64,000 bases of DNA from Promethearchaeota archaeon (GCA_030606485.1 JAUWGH010000003.1:310001-374000), one strand, 5' to 3'. Shown: positions 43,790-53,655, counted from the first letter of the stretch. The notes: generated by a model from the letters alone, not told the origin. A program made the numbers and translations.

Positions 43790-44542
43790 ATGATTAAGGA
43801 CATTTTTATCATAAAGGATGGAATTCCTTTATTAACTGAGCATTGTCCGGAAGTAGGTGGCATCTTTAGTAATAATGATAATGCACTTTTGATTTCGGGG
43901 TTTTTCTCAGCCTTGGATTCTCTATCCGACCAATTTCAAGATTTTGGAAATATTAGTGAATTAAAATTATCTAATGATATGAAATTATCCTTTATGAGGG
44001 ACCCCAAAATTGATAATTTAATCTATATAGCATCAACAGACACAAAAAGTGATGAGAAATCAGTTAAAAAAATATTAAAAAAGATATCTAATTCATTTTC
44101 AAATAAATATAATGCTAATATGTTAGAAAAATGGAGTGGTAAGCGAGCTGATTTTAAAGATTTTAAAGAAGAATTAGAAAAAATTTATAATCAGGATGAT
44201 AATTTGGAAGAGTCTAATAGTAATCAAGTTATAGAAGAAAAACTGGTTGTTCAGAAAAATCACGAAGAAAATGCTAATGAAGATAAAAATGAACAAGTTA
44301 TTGAAGTAAAAACGCCCCCTAAAAAAAATTCATTTTCAAATGCAAAACCATTATTAAGAATTAATTCTAATTCAAATCCAGAACGGTTTTTATCTGGGGA
44401 AATGGCAATAAAGATATTTAAGGAGATAAATGGAAATAATAATATTGCGTATATTGCTCAAAAATTGCAATATGATGAGGTTGAGGTTTTTAATATATGT
44501 AAAAATTTCACAAAAATGGGGCTAATCGCTTTTTCCATGTAA
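43790..44542 (+). CDS. Longin/roadblock-like domain protein with C-terminal helix-turn-helix-like part
   Basis: 250 residues. Residues 1-135 have the layout of small longin/roadblock-type regulators: an opening strand IKDIFIIKDGIPLLTE, then DNALLISGFFSALDSLSDQF, a strand DNLIYIASTDTKSDE and helices. An acidic, Asn/Glu-rich linker follows. The last 50 residues (GEMAIKIFKEINGNNNIAYI, EVFNICKNFTKMGLIAF) look like a small winged-helix-like domain. Longin and roadblock domains in eukaryotes and Asgard archaea act on small GTPases. The neighbouring convergent surface protein carries a similar domain on its cytosolic side. Domain assignment is by pattern only. Confidence 0.5.
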   Translation: MIKDIFIIKDGIPLLTEHCPEVGGIFSNNDNALLISGFFSALDSLSDQFQDFGNISELKLSNDMKLSFMRDPKIDNLIYIASTDTKSDEKSVKKILKKISNSFSNKYNANMLEKWSGKRADFKDFKEELEKIYNQDDNLEESNSNQVIEEKLVVQKNHEENANEDKNEQVIEVKTPPKKNSFSNAKPLLRINSNSNPERFLSGEMAIKIFKEINGNNNIAYIAQKLQYDEVEVFNICKNFTKMGLIAFSM

Positions 44543-44565
44543 TTAAAAAAGAAAAATTTTTAATT

Positions 44566-47500
44566 TTAAATACTACCAGGAATTGGTATAAAATATCTAA
44601 AATCTATTAGATCATATGTATTAGCAACTATTTCTTCCTTCGATTTTTTAGGTAAGGCTGAAATTAAGTAAGTTAATAATTTACTGATAAAAAATGATTT
44701 GTAATCTATTTCTAATGTCTTGGCTAAAGAAATTATGTTTTTCTGAAGGAGATTCAATTTTATTCTATGTGGATTTTTATTTACAATGTGAGGAAAAGAT
44801 AAATTCAATTTTAATACTTGATTAATAAGTTCCATATGATCACTGAAAGGTCTAAGATCACCAGAGAATACTTCTAAATATTTTTCGTATTTTTTCTCAA
44901 ATTCTTCAATAAATTGCGAAACTAATATCTTTAGATTCTCTGAAGGTTCAGATGTTAATGTTAATGCCAATCGAATAAATTTTCCATCTTGAAGAAAAAT
45001 AATGTAATCTTGGTAATCTATTTTAAAACCACCCGTAGATTCTTCCAATTTAGCACCTGGCTTTAATTCATATTTAAATTCCATAATTGCTTGAAGGAAA
45101 CCACTCACTAAAGTACCATCAAATTTAATTTGTCTAAATTCCTTCGTTATTAAAGCAAGGCCACTTAATTTATGGATAACTATTAAATATTCAATGTTTA
45201 GTATATCTGAAAATTTATTAGTTTTTTCGTACCAAATTTGTTTTCTCTTCTTTTTCCTTGAGTAATTTACTAAAATATAAGAGGTAATTATTAATAAAAA
45301 GCCCGCAATAAAAGGAATCAAAAGTAAAAATTCTGAAATAAATTGTTCTGTTGTTGATCTAACATCTATATTCGTTATACTGATACTTGAGTTTCTATTA
45401 TTAATAGTTCCGTCGAAAAGAACTTTTATTTCTATTGAATTAACTTTTCCTATAATATGGTGAACAATAGCATATCCATTATTACCAGTAATTGTGGGAA
45501 TGTTAATAACTAATAAATCTCCATTCTCAGAGATTTCTATTATTTGAAAAATAATTGATTCATTTGCTAATGGATTTTCTCCGGATTTTAAAATCACTTC
45601 AAGTTCAATCAAATCATCCCAAACATAAAAATCCTTAAAATTATTAAGAAATTCTAAGCTACTATTTTCTCTTTTCAATACAGTTATATTTATTGATGTT
45701 TCTACTGGTGTGTAGTCAGAAGCATTCATTTCAATTTTAACTTCATATATTCCTGGATTTAAATTACCAAGATTTAAAGTTCCTTGATACCACCCAAAAT
45801 TTGAGACTACTGGTATAAATTCGTCAGAATATGGAATAAATCCTTCGATTTTCATCTTTACATGAGCATCCAAAATATCTTGCTGACGAAATGTATCTTT
45901 TAATATAACAATTAATTCAAGGTCTTGCTCTTGATATAAAGTTAAATTACGAAAATCTTCTGAAATTTCAATAGTTGAAGGATAAGGATTGATATAAACA
46001 GATCTTTCTTCAAAATAAGTTCTAAATTTGGGTTTTGTTATAGTAATTTTTAGGTTATAAGTTTCATTAATATTAAGGTTAGTGGAATCTAAAAATAGTT
46101 TGAAAATACCTGGTTCAGTGGAAGCGAAACTCAATTTATTTTCTCCCAGATAAGCATTTATTAAAGCTGTTTCAATTGGACCGTAAGCATATGAGAGATT
46201 GAGAATTACACTTTTACTCAGGTCATTTGTATAAACGACGGGAATCGGATCAAGATCAACATTAAAATCTGCTGGTATAAATGTCAGATTATAATTTATA
46301 CTTGATTCATTATAAGTAATATTACTTTCACGAGCTTTGCTAGCTTTTATGGTTAAATTATAATAACCAATATCTAAATAATCTAAAAGAAAAGTGATAT
46401 TGTATCTATTTGGTATTTCTGAAACAATATATGCATAAGAGGGAATTAAATCAGTCCCATTATTAATTATAAATTGTCCATTAGTTAGATTTTCTTTTTG
46501 AGCTTTGCTTTCATCATGGAATCTCACGCATACAAATGGAGTATCTCCATATATAACATTTTGGGGTGAATGTGAAAGAATTGTTAAATTGGTGATATGT
46601 GGTGGGTTATATATTTTGAATGTATCATTTTGATTAACTTCTAAATAACTTCCAATTTTTATCGCATAAAATTCAATAGTTAAATTTTCTAATTCTCTAC
46701 CATCAAATAATATTTCAGTTAATAATGTGATATCATAGTTTCCATCATTATGATCAAAAATATTATAAGCTATATCACTTATGGATTGCCTTCCACCATT
46801 TTCTGCTGAAAAATTTACCCAAATTGAAAAATCAACATCAGAAACACTTTCATTAGTAATAGAATCATTTAAGTAAATATAGTAAGTAGCATAATCTCCT
46901 AAGACAAATGTATTATTTTCTTTATTAGCTCCAGTAATTGTCATATTAAGGGATCTATATTTGATATTTAAAGTTGAATTATACGTATAACTAGAGAAAT
47001 ACATATTTTCTGCTGTAAAGTTAATAAGATAATCTCCAGCGGGTAAATCAGGTTGGGTTGTATCAATTGTTATATTTAATAATCCTGTATTTATTGAATC
47101 GATGTAATAATGCTTATATTCCGATAATGACTTCCAAGTGCCAGAGGTGGAATTTATTTGAACGATTAAATCGTCTAAATCTAATGATTCATTATTATAT
47201 GAATTATTTATAGAAAAGAGATAAGAAGCAAAATTATTTTTATAAACTAAAGAATTAGATTCTAATAATATCATATTCATTTGAGATAAGGTTACATTAA
47301 ATACTAATGTTTCAATTCCTGCCATAGTGCCATTATTAGAATGAATTTGTAATCTAATTTGTGTATTATTTTCTTTCGCACCAGTATCCTGATCAGGGCG
47401 CCATATAGGAAAGAAAAAATTACTTTCAGTAATATTATCTTCAAGTATTACATCTAATACAGAAGTATATATATACATTGAAGTAGCACCATTGGAGTTA

Positions 47501-48945
47501 TTAAATTGAACAGAAACATTTATATAATCCGTTATATTAGCAAAATTCATAATATTAATCCATGTTTGATTATTATTACTTGATTGGATTTGAGTGCTTA
47601 AAATTGCATTAGTTTGATTAAAGGTACATCTCCAGTTATTGTTTGAGATATTAAGAAGATCAATAAAATTTGGATTAACAATAACTTCAGTATCGCTAAA
47701 TAACACACTTTCATTATAGGTGCAATTATACCTCCAGAATTTAGGTTTATAAAAACGTGCAGTATTATTTCGAGAATCGCTTGGAAAATGATTCATAAAT
47801 AAAGTTGAATTCCATAAGATGTCTTTTCCAACTGTCGCATTAAAAGTAGAAGAAGATTTTGTGTTATATTTAAAATTTCCTAGAAAAGATACATTATATT
47901 TTACCTCATTAAACCATAATGAAGATATTGGAATGTGAAATTGATTATTTTCATTTGGAAAAAAGGCTTGATTATGATAAATTCCAGAAATATTAACTGG
48001 TGTGCCAAATACGGTTAAATTTATTTGATCTGGCGTTGGTGTGTTGGTTAATGGAGCTAAATTTACTTTAAGTAAGCCATTTTTTCCAGTTTGTTCAATC
48101 CATGAATCACTTAAGGGAAATCTTTTATAAAAAATATTTTCATATTGATCATTTGGTTCCTCGAAAGCATAGAAAATAAAACCCCGTTTATCCATAAATC
48201 CACCATAAGCAATATCAATTACATGAAATACAGCAAAAAATGTATTATTAACAGTTTTTGATATATTCAAAATTATATTAGTATAATTTGCTTGATACCA
48301 TTTAGCTGGTTGATAATATACTTCATTTTCTAAATCAAAAGTGAAATTATCATAAGCATCATCTAAAGTCTCATTTGGAACTATTTTACTGTTTTCATCA
48401 ATAGTAGCATTATAAATCCTAATGGTAAATATGGATTGGCCTGATGGTACACCAATTTCTCCCGGATATTGAATAAGCATTGAGATATTTCTAACATAAC
48501 ATGAATTTGGAATTTCAAATGATGAGGAATAATAATCGTCAGTATCATTAAATTCATCAGCATCACCACTTCTTATTTCAAAGGGAATATATTTTTCAGT
48601 AGTATATAGACTTGTAAAATTTAACTCAAAATTTGTCATATTCCAACCAAGAACGGAATTATTGTATGTAATACCACTATCTTCAGTAGTTTGATTTATA
48701 AAAGTGAAATTTCTAGAGGAATAGAGAGAGACATTTTGAGAAAGACCCACATCGATAAAAGAACCTTGGCCAATCTCGGCAGAATTTTTAAGTTTCTGAC
48801 CATAGGAATCTTCATATATAATTTCATTATTATCTGATTTTAAATCATTTCCAAATAGAGTAAGATCTGAAATAACTATTTGAAAAACTGATATAGTAAC
48901 AATTAAACAGCCTAAAAATATTATCCACTTATTATTTTTCCTCAA
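44566..48945 (-). CDS. Giant surface protein with beta-domains, one membrane helix and cytosolic longin-like domain
   Basis: 1,459 residues starting TTG 48945. Signal peptide (NNKWIIFLGCLIVTISVFQI), then about 1,150 residues of beta-rich, Asn-rich repeats with dozens of N-x-S/T sequons (LNISKTVNNTF, YNESVLFSD) that look like stacked Ig-like or carbohydrate-binding domains. A membrane helix lies near 1205-1226 (FLLLIPFIAGFLLIITSYIL), then KKKRK. The last 233 residues are cytosolic and contain EYLIVIHKLSGLALITKE and SGFLQAIMEFKYEL, similar in layout to the longin-like protein encoded at 43790-44542. It is a candidate receptor linking the surface to cytosolic GTPases. No ligand can be named. Confidence 0.7.
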   Translation of the reverse strand: MRKNNKWIIFLGCLIVTISVFQIVISDLTLFGNDLKSDNNEIIYEDSYGQKLKNSAEIGQGSFIDVGLSQNVSLYSSRNFTFINQTTEDSGITYNNSVLGWNMTNFELNFTSLYTTEKYIPFEIRSGDADEFNDTDDYYSSSFEIPNSCYVRNISMLIQYPGEIGVPSGQSIFTIRIYNATIDENSKIVPNETLDDAYDNFTFDLENEVYYQPAKWYQANYTNIILNISKTVNNTFFAVFHVIDIAYGGFMDKRGFIFYAFEEPNDQYENIFYKRFPLSDSWIEQTGKNGLLKVNLAPLTNTPTPDQINLTVFGTPVNISGIYHNQAFFPNENNQFHIPISSLWFNEVKYNVSFLGNFKYNTKSSSTFNATVGKDILWNSTLFMNHFPSDSRNNTARFYKPKFWRYNCTYNESVLFSDTEVIVNPNFIDLLNISNNNWRCTFNQTNAILSTQIQSSNNNQTWINIMNFANITDYINVSVQFNNSNGATSMYIYTSVLDVILEDNITESNFFFPIWRPDQDTGAKENNTQIRLQIHSNNGTMAGIETLVFNVTLSQMNMILLESNSLVYKNNFASYLFSINNSYNNESLDLDDLIVQINSTSGTWKSLSEYKHYYIDSINTGLLNITIDTTQPDLPAGDYLINFTAENMYFSSYTYNSTLNIKYRSLNMTITGANKENNTFVLGDYATYYIYLNDSITNESVSDVDFSIWVNFSAENGGRQSISDIAYNIFDHNDGNYDITLLTEILFDGRELENLTIEFYAIKIGSYLEVNQNDTFKIYNPPHITNLTILSHSPQNVIYGDTPFVCVRFHDESKAQKENLTNGQFIINNGTDLIPSYAYIVSEIPNRYNITFLLDYLDIGYYNLTIKASKARESNITYNESSINYNLTFIPADFNVDLDPIPVVYTNDLSKSVILNLSYAYGPIETALINAYLGENKLSFASTEPGIFKLFLDSTNLNINETYNLKITITKPKFRTYFEERSVYINPYPSTIEISEDFRNLTLYQEQDLELIVILKDTFRQQDILDAHVKMKIEGFIPYSDEFIPVVSNFGWYQGTLNLGNLNPGIYEVKIEMNASDYTPVETSINITVLKRENSSLEFLNNFKDFYVWDDLIELEVILKSGENPLANESIIFQIIEISENGDLLVINIPTITGNNGYAIVHHIIGKVNSIEIKVLFDGTINNRNSSISITNIDVRSTTEQFISEFLLLIPFIAGFLLIITSYILVNYSRKKKRKQIWYEKTNKFSDILNIEYLIVIHKLSGLALITKEFRQIKFDGTLVSGFLQAIMEFKYELKPGAKLEESTGGFKIDYQDYIIFLQDGKFIRLALTLTSEPSENLKILVSQFIEEFEKKYEKYLEVFSGDLRPFSDHMELINQVLKLNLSFPHIVNKNPHRIKLNLLQKNIISLAKTLEIDYKSFFISKLLTYLISALPKKSKEEIVANTYDLIDFRYFIPIPGSI

Positions 48946-49162
48946 AAATACTCAACCATTTAAAATTGAAAATTTAAACCTTAAGAGTTACTTGTGAGAA
49001 TAATAAAAAATATGGATTATAAATCTTCTTTTTTTTTTACAAAATAATTAAAAAATGGAATAATGGATTTGATCTCATTGTACATCTAGTTTTATTGGAA
49101 ATCTTATTAAAAAGTTACCTTAAATTGAAAAATTTTAATTTTTTTTTCAGATTTTAAAAGGC

Positions 49163-49188
49163 AATAGGTGATAATTTAATCACCTATT
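49163..49188. terminator. Perfect 10-bp stem hairpin
   Basis: AATAGGTGAT (49163-49172), loop AATTTA and ATCACCTATT (49179-49188). It lies 38 bases past the stop of the reverse-strand gene at 49226-49522 and about 220 bp upstream of the surface-protein start, so it may end or stabilise the transcript of the former. Confidence 0.4.
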
Positions 49189-49225
49189 TTAATTCTGCCA
49201 CAAGTTTGAATTGAAATAGAATTTA

Positions 49226-49522
49226 TCATTTTTTTTTCTTTTTCGCTTTCATATCTTTTTCTTTTGCAAGAATAGCCTCTTCCATAGACTCATTAAGTTC
49301 TTTTGATTTTCCTTCAAATCTAAATTTTCCAAAAATCTTACTTTCCTCTCTCTGCCCAGATGTTGAGATTTTTTCAAATGTTAAAGTAATATCATTCTCG
49401 TTTTTAAGGGCATAATTAACGAAGTTTATAAATCCTATATGTTTACTTGGAGCAATATTAAACTTTATTGATGAATCTTTTCCTTTCTTGTTTTTTACTT
49501 TTAAAACTAGCCTTAACTTCAA
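49226..49522 (-). CDS. Hypothetical protein with basic C-terminal tail (98 aa)
   Basis: 98 residues, TTG start at 49522 with AGGT 9 nt upstream. Beta-rich first half (KLRLVLKVKNKKGKDSSIKF, NDITLTFEKIS) and a helical, basic end (ESMEEAILAKEKDMKAKKKK). No family recognised. Located between the surface protein (same strand, downstream) and TBP (divergent). Confidence 0.5.
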   Translation of the reverse strand: MKLRLVLKVKNKKGKDSSIKFNIAPSKHIGFINFVNYALKNENDITLTFEKISTSGQREESKIFGKFRFEGKSKELNESMEEAILAKEKDMKAKKKKK

Positions 49523-49851
49523 GATTTATTAACCTACTTAAGAGGAAATTTATATTTATTTATATTTCTACAATTAATAATTATATTAAAAATTAATAGA
49601 TATTAAAAAATACCGATATTAAAAATTTGGACAATTAAAAATAGATTCAGAATCATTTCAGATTGTATGTTTTTAAAAATTAAAAAAAAAATTAATTACT
49701 TATATTAATTATTCGATAAAAATATAGAAAAGGAAATAAAAAAAGTAGGATCGTAAAAGCTTTATTTCTAAAAATACTTTAAGTACTCAAAGATTATTAA
49801 AGATTATTTTGATTTATTGTTAAAGATCATTATTTATAGAGTATAAGAACC
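49523..49851. other. Regulatory gap upstream of tbp
   Basis: 329 bp of almost pure A/T, with no gene. Near its right end are direct repeats of AAAGATTATT (see 49789-49831). A TATTTATAG at 49831-49839 is too close to the ATG at 49852 to be an ordinary TATA box unless the start lies downstream; the true promoter was not identified. Confidence 0.45.
49789..49831. repeat. Short direct repeats AAAGATTATT before tbp
   Basis: AAAGATTATT occurs twice in tandem (49789-49798, 49799-49808), then once with one change as AAAGATCATT (49822-49831). In this AT-rich DNA it could be chance, but it lies just upstream of a general transcription factor gene that is often autoregulated. Confidence 0.35.
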
Positions 49852-50508
49852 ATGAATAAAAATTCCGGAAATAAAAAATTAAAAGTAGAAGATGAATGGG
49901 AAGGCTATGATTATATAGCTAATTTGACATATAAAATAGAGAATGTTGTTGGGACGGTAGTTACAGATATTATCGAACCAGTTGATTTGAATCTAATTGC
50001 AGCCCATGATGAAAGTGTTCAATACAATCCTGAAAGATTTCCAGGGTTAGTTATGAGAATTGAAAAGCCACGTGGCACCGCCTTAATATTTTCTACAGGA
50101 AAAATGGTTATTACAGGTCTTAGAGCAGCATCTGAAGCAGACAAAGTTGTTCAAAAAATTATCAAGAATATAAAAAAAGTGGGAATAGAAATGAAAAATC
50201 CTGTTATAACCGTTCAAAATATTGTAGCAAGTGGGGATCTCCATACAAACATAGATTTAAATATGGCTACTGTCGTAATGGACGATGCAATGTATGAGCC
50301 TGAGGTTTTCCCCGGATTGATTTATAGAATGCAAGATCCAAAAACAGTATTTCTTGTTTTTTCAACTGGAAGAATTGTCTGTACTGGGGCAAAAACCAAA
50401 CAAACAGTTCGAGAAGCAGTTCTCAAATTAAACAAGTATGTTCGAGAGATAGGAATTGCCAAGAAGAATTTAGAACCATATAATTATGGTGAATTTGATT
50501 TTCTCTAA
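49852..50508 (+). CDS. tbp: TATA-box-binding protein
   Basis: 218 residues with two TBP repeats: FPGLVMRIEKPRGTALIFST followed by GKMVITG, and FPGLIYRMQDPKTVFLVFST followed by GRIVCTG, giving the saddle-shaped DNA-binding core of about 180 residues. A 25-residue hydrophilic N-terminal extension (NKNSGNKKLKVEDEWEGYDY) and a short tail are somewhat longer than in many archaea. TBP nucleates transcription with TFB at TATA boxes such as those listed here. It is followed after about 135 bp by a membrane protein gene. Confidence 0.96.
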   Translation: MNKNSGNKKLKVEDEWEGYDYIANLTYKIENVVGTVVTDIIEPVDLNLIAAHDESVQYNPERFPGLVMRIEKPRGTALIFSTGKMVITGLRAASEADKVVQKIIKNIKKVGIEMKNPVITVQNIVASGDLHTNIDLNMATVVMDDAMYEPEVFPGLIYRMQDPKTVFLVFSTGRIVCTGAKTKQTVREAVLKLNKYVREIGIAKKNLEPYNYGEFDFL

Positions 50509-50644
50509 CTATTTTTATTTTTTTTTAAGTTTTTTTTTTAATACTTTGAGATTTATTATAAAATAATATATTACATTGAGTAAAATATTTAATAGAGATT
50601 GACAATAATATTAGTTGAATTTATTATTAAAACTGATTAGAAAC

Positions 50645-51439
50645 ATGTCTTCAAAACTTTTCTCATACTTATTGAAAAATAATCAATGGATAAAGTCTGA
50701 TGCGATTTCCATTGATGATGTCACAGTTTTAGTGGATACTACGAGAGATATCATCTGGTATTTAGAAGAAAAGAAAGCAACAGCAAGAAAAAAATTTGAA
50801 GCTAGAGGGCTTTTAGGAGAATTAAAGAAAAAGTATGAACCATACAAATTTAAGAAAATAGATCATAGAGCCCCCATTGATGTTTTAGAAAAAATAGAGG
50901 AATTGAAGAAAAGCACTTCACATCTAAGTATGAAATTTAGAGGTAAAGAGATTCAAGAATTTTCAAAATACTTGTATTTTTTAAATATTGTTGCTGGAGT
51001 ATTACAAGTAATTTGCATGATAATCATCACATGGGCACTTTCTTGGCCCCAGGTTTATGATTCACAATCTTATTTGAATTATATTATAAATTCTAATCAC
51101 TTTTACTTTTATATAGAATTAGATTCACTATTACTCTTTTTCTCCTTGATAATTTTTATATTTACATCATTTTTTGGAATAATAATTTTAAGAAGAAAAA
51201 TATTCACTACGAGTTCAATATTTTTAGCAGTAATAATATTTTTATCATTAATATATATTAGAATTGGACCTACATTATTATATTTTCAAGCCACCTCACC
51301 TTTTCCTAATATTTTAATAAGAGTAGATGCTTTCTTATTTTTCATTATTGGAGTAGATATAATTTTATTTGTATCTATTGTGGGCTCAATTATCCCAGGA
51401 ACTTATTGGTTAATAAAGAAGAATATTAAAAAAATTTAG
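50645..51439 (+). CDS. Membrane protein of unknown function with cytosolic N-terminal domain
   Basis: 264 residues from ATG 50645 (TTG 50615 is an alternative). About 120 hydrophilic residues (DTTRDIIWYLEEKKATARKK) precede four hydrophobic segments (FLNIVAGVLQVICMIIITWAL, LLLFFSLIIFIFTSFFGIII, SIFLAVIIFLSLIYIRIG, AFLFFIIGVDIILFVSIVGS). No family recognised. It is 33 bp upstream of the CDP-alcohol phosphotransferase gene on the same strand and likely co-transcribed. Confidence 0.6.
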   Translation: MSSKLFSYLLKNNQWIKSDAISIDDVTVLVDTTRDIIWYLEEKKATARKKFEARGLLGELKKKYEPYKFKKIDHRAPIDVLEKIEELKKSTSHLSMKFRGKEIQEFSKYLYFLNIVAGVLQVICMIIITWALSWPQVYDSQSYLNYIINSNHFYFYIELDSLLLFFSLIIFIFTSFFGIIILRRKIFTTSSIFLAVIIFLSLIYIRIGPTLLYFQATSPFPNILIRVDAFLFFIIGVDIILFVSIVGSIIPGTYWLIKKNIKKI

Positions 51440-51472
51440 GATTTCATTTAAGTTATTTTTAAATGTAAAATA

Positions 51473-52105
51473 ATGCCATCAAAATTTCGATTACGCTACA
51501 TTTTTAGACCGCTAATTAATAAGTTAGCAAAAATATTAGGAAGAATTGGTCTTACTCCGAATTATGCAACTGCAATTATGCTCATTTTATCTTTTTTTTG
51601 TTTTATTTTTCTTACTGTTTTGAAAATTGAATGGCTATTTGGGATTTTTGTTTTTTTAGTAGGTATATTCGATGGAATAGATGGCGCAATTGCAAGACTT
51701 TTGAAAAAGGAATCAAAATTTGGAGGATTTTTGGATTCAATTGCTGATAGATTCTCTGAAATTATAATTTTCTTAGCAATTTTACTCTATTTTGGGAACC
51801 AAAAATTTTGGAATTTGATTGAAATTAATTTTATTATTTACATTTCATTGGGAGCCTCCCTTCTTATTAGCTATGCTCGAACACGAGCACAAAATATTTC
51901 TTCAGGAGATTTTGATATTGGATTAATGGGACGATCTGAAAGATTATTTTTTATCTCAATATCTTCTATTTTAGGGTGGCTTTGGGAGTGCCTTCCCATA
52001 TTTATGATATTAACGGTTAGCACGGCCATTTTCAGATTAGTTAAAGCCTATTCAATCATTAAAAAAGAAGAATTTTTAAAATCTAACTCGAACAGTAAAT
52101 TCTGA
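51473..52105 (+). CDS. CDP-alcohol phosphatidyltransferase (archaetidylinositol phosphate synthase-like)
   Basis: 210-residue membrane enzyme. The full motif D67-G-I-D70-G71-x2-A-R75, then G84-x3-D88-x3-D92, is visible in FDGIDGAIARLLKKESKFGG and FLDSIADRF. It transfers a phosphatidyl or archaetidyl group from a CDP-lipid to an alcohol. Length and the C-terminal hydrophobic layout fit archaeal inositol-phosphate type synthases, but the alcohol substrate is not proven. It is followed by a Ras-like GTPase gene. Confidence 0.82.
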   Translation: MPSKFRLRYIFRPLINKLAKILGRIGLTPNYATAIMLILSFFCFIFLTVLKIEWLFGIFVFLVGIFDGIDGAIARLLKKESKFGGFLDSIADRFSEIIIFLAILLYFGNQKFWNLIEINFIIYISLGASLLISYARTRAQNISSGDFDIGLMGRSERLFFISISSILGWLWECLPIFMILTVSTAIFRLVKAYSIIKKEEFLKSNSNSKF

Positions 52106-52300
52106 AATAGAATGATAATTTTGAGATAGAATAAAATTTTAAAATACTCCCCAAGTAATAATAATTTTTAATAACAATTATGTAAATCTATATAATAATC
52201 AATAAGATTAAAGAAATTTTTTTAAATATCACGATTAGTATATAATATATTAAGTTCAATGAAAGAATTATTTAAGATAATCTAATTCAAGGTGAAAAAG

Positions 52301-52831
52301 ATGCGAGATGCCGTTTTCAAGATGTTTATTTGTGGAGAGGGTGGTGTAGGGAAGACTACATTAACTAATCGATATGTTACAGGGATTTTTAAAGACCAAT
52401 CGATGACTATTGGACTTGATTTTTACCTCAAAGATGTTGAGATTGAAGATAGAAAGGTTTCTTTACAAATATGGGATTTTGCTGGCGAATCACGTTTCAG
52501 AGCTTTAATTGGTGGTTATGTGAGAGGAGCTACGGGAGGAATTTTCATGTATGACATCACAAGATATTCTACTTTAATAAATATAGATGAATGGCTTGAG
52601 ATAATTGGTCAAAATTTAAAAGATAGCTATGAGGATATTCCAATAATTTTAGTCGGGGGAAAAGCAGATTTAGATGAAATTAGATCTGTAACTAAAGAAG
52701 ATGCAATAGAGGTTGGAAAGTCTCGACATTTATATGGATTTATTGAATGTTCCGCAAAATCCGGTCAAAATGTAGAATCAGTATTTACAAGCTTAGCACG
52801 TGCAATGATGGAAAATGCTAATTTAATTTAA
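52301..52831 (+). CDS. Ras-superfamily small GTPase with altered G3 and G4 motifs
   Basis: 176 residues from ATG 52301 (CAAGGTG 5 nt upstream; the GTG inside it is not the start). P-loop GEGGVGKTT, G2 Thr in SMTIGLD, G3 WDFAGESRF and G5 ECSAKSG. In G3 the Gln normally used for GTP hydrolysis is Glu (AGE). G4 reads GGKADL rather than NKxD, losing the Asn that helps select guanine. No C-terminal prenylation Cys and no lipid-attachment signal, so membrane contact would need a partner. It follows the lipid synthase gene. Confidence 0.93.
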   Translation: MRDAVFKMFICGEGGVGKTTLTNRYVTGIFKDQSMTIGLDFYLKDVEIEDRKVSLQIWDFAGESRFRALIGGYVRGATGGIFMYDITRYSTLINIDEWLEIIGQNLKDSYEDIPIILVGGKADLDEIRSVTKEDAIEVGKSRHLYGFIECSAKSGQNVESVFTSLARAMMENANLI

Positions 52832-52940
52832 ACTTGTATGTTTGCTTCTATAATTTATTAATTATCTCATTTTATAATAATAATAATAAGTTTAAATTAG
52901 TTTTATAAAATATTATAAAAACTCAAGGAATAGATGAAAA

Positions 52941-53615
52941 TTGCTTCAAAAATTTAAAAAAAAAATTGATGAAAAAGAAAAGAAATCTCGTAAAGTGAAA
53001 ATACAAGACCTCTTCATTCAATCTGCAGAAAAGATTGAAATATCTTTTAATAATATGAATAATGCCATTTACGCGTTATGTGACGGTAAAACAAAGGAGA
53101 TTAAAAAATATTGCGAAGCTACAGTAATAGCAGAAAAGGAAGCAGATAGAATATTCGAAGAGATTTCAGCACGCTTGTTTTCACGAGAAGTAATGGTTTT
53201 TTCGCGAGGAGATCGATTATACATCGCAAAACACATTGAGGAAGTTATAGACGCAGCAGAAACCGTCGCGCGGAGATTACTAATTCATAAACCCAAAGTT
53301 TTTCCAGATTTAAGTGAAATGTTGAAAGATGTAGCTGCCAAAGCAAAAAATATTGGGCAAATACTTAGGAAGGTAATAATAAAGATTTTCGACGATTTCG
53401 ATGAGGCAGAAAGGTTAGTTAATCAAATTCAGGATATTCGACGCGATGCAAGAGAGGTGGAATACCAATTTCTCGAGAAATTGTACGAATTTAAACCTGA
53501 ATACGCGGATTTTAGTTTTTATGACCAAATTATCAAAAAGATTTTATTAGCGATAAATAAAGCAGAAAATTTTGGCGATGGCATTCGAGGTTTAATTTGG
53601 AAGTATCGATTTTAA
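52941..53615 (+). CDS. DUF47/PhoU-like phosphate transport regulator
   Basis: 224 residues starting TTG 52941 (AAGGA upstream). Helical PhoU-like protein: SAEKIEISFNNMNNAIYALC, EADRIFEEISARLFSREVMV, RGDRLYIAKHIEEVIDAAET and IQDIRRDAREVEYQFLEKLY. DUF47 proteins are coupled with PiT transporters and probably regulate phosphate uptake. The PiT gene starts about 40 bp after its stop, the usual arrangement. Confidence 0.88.
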   Translation: MLQKFKKKIDEKEKKSRKVKIQDLFIQSAEKIEISFNNMNNAIYALCDGKTKEIKKYCEATVIAEKEADRIFEEISARLFSREVMVFSRGDRLYIAKHIEEVIDAAETVARRLLIHKPKVFPDLSEMLKDVAAKAKNIGQILRKVIIKIFDDFDEAERLVNQIQDIRRDAREVEYQFLEKLYEFKPEYADFSFYDQIIKKILLAINKAENFGDGIRGLIWKYRF

Positions 53616-53655
53616 AATCAATTTTGTTTGAAAAGATAAAGGAATTAAATGGGAT

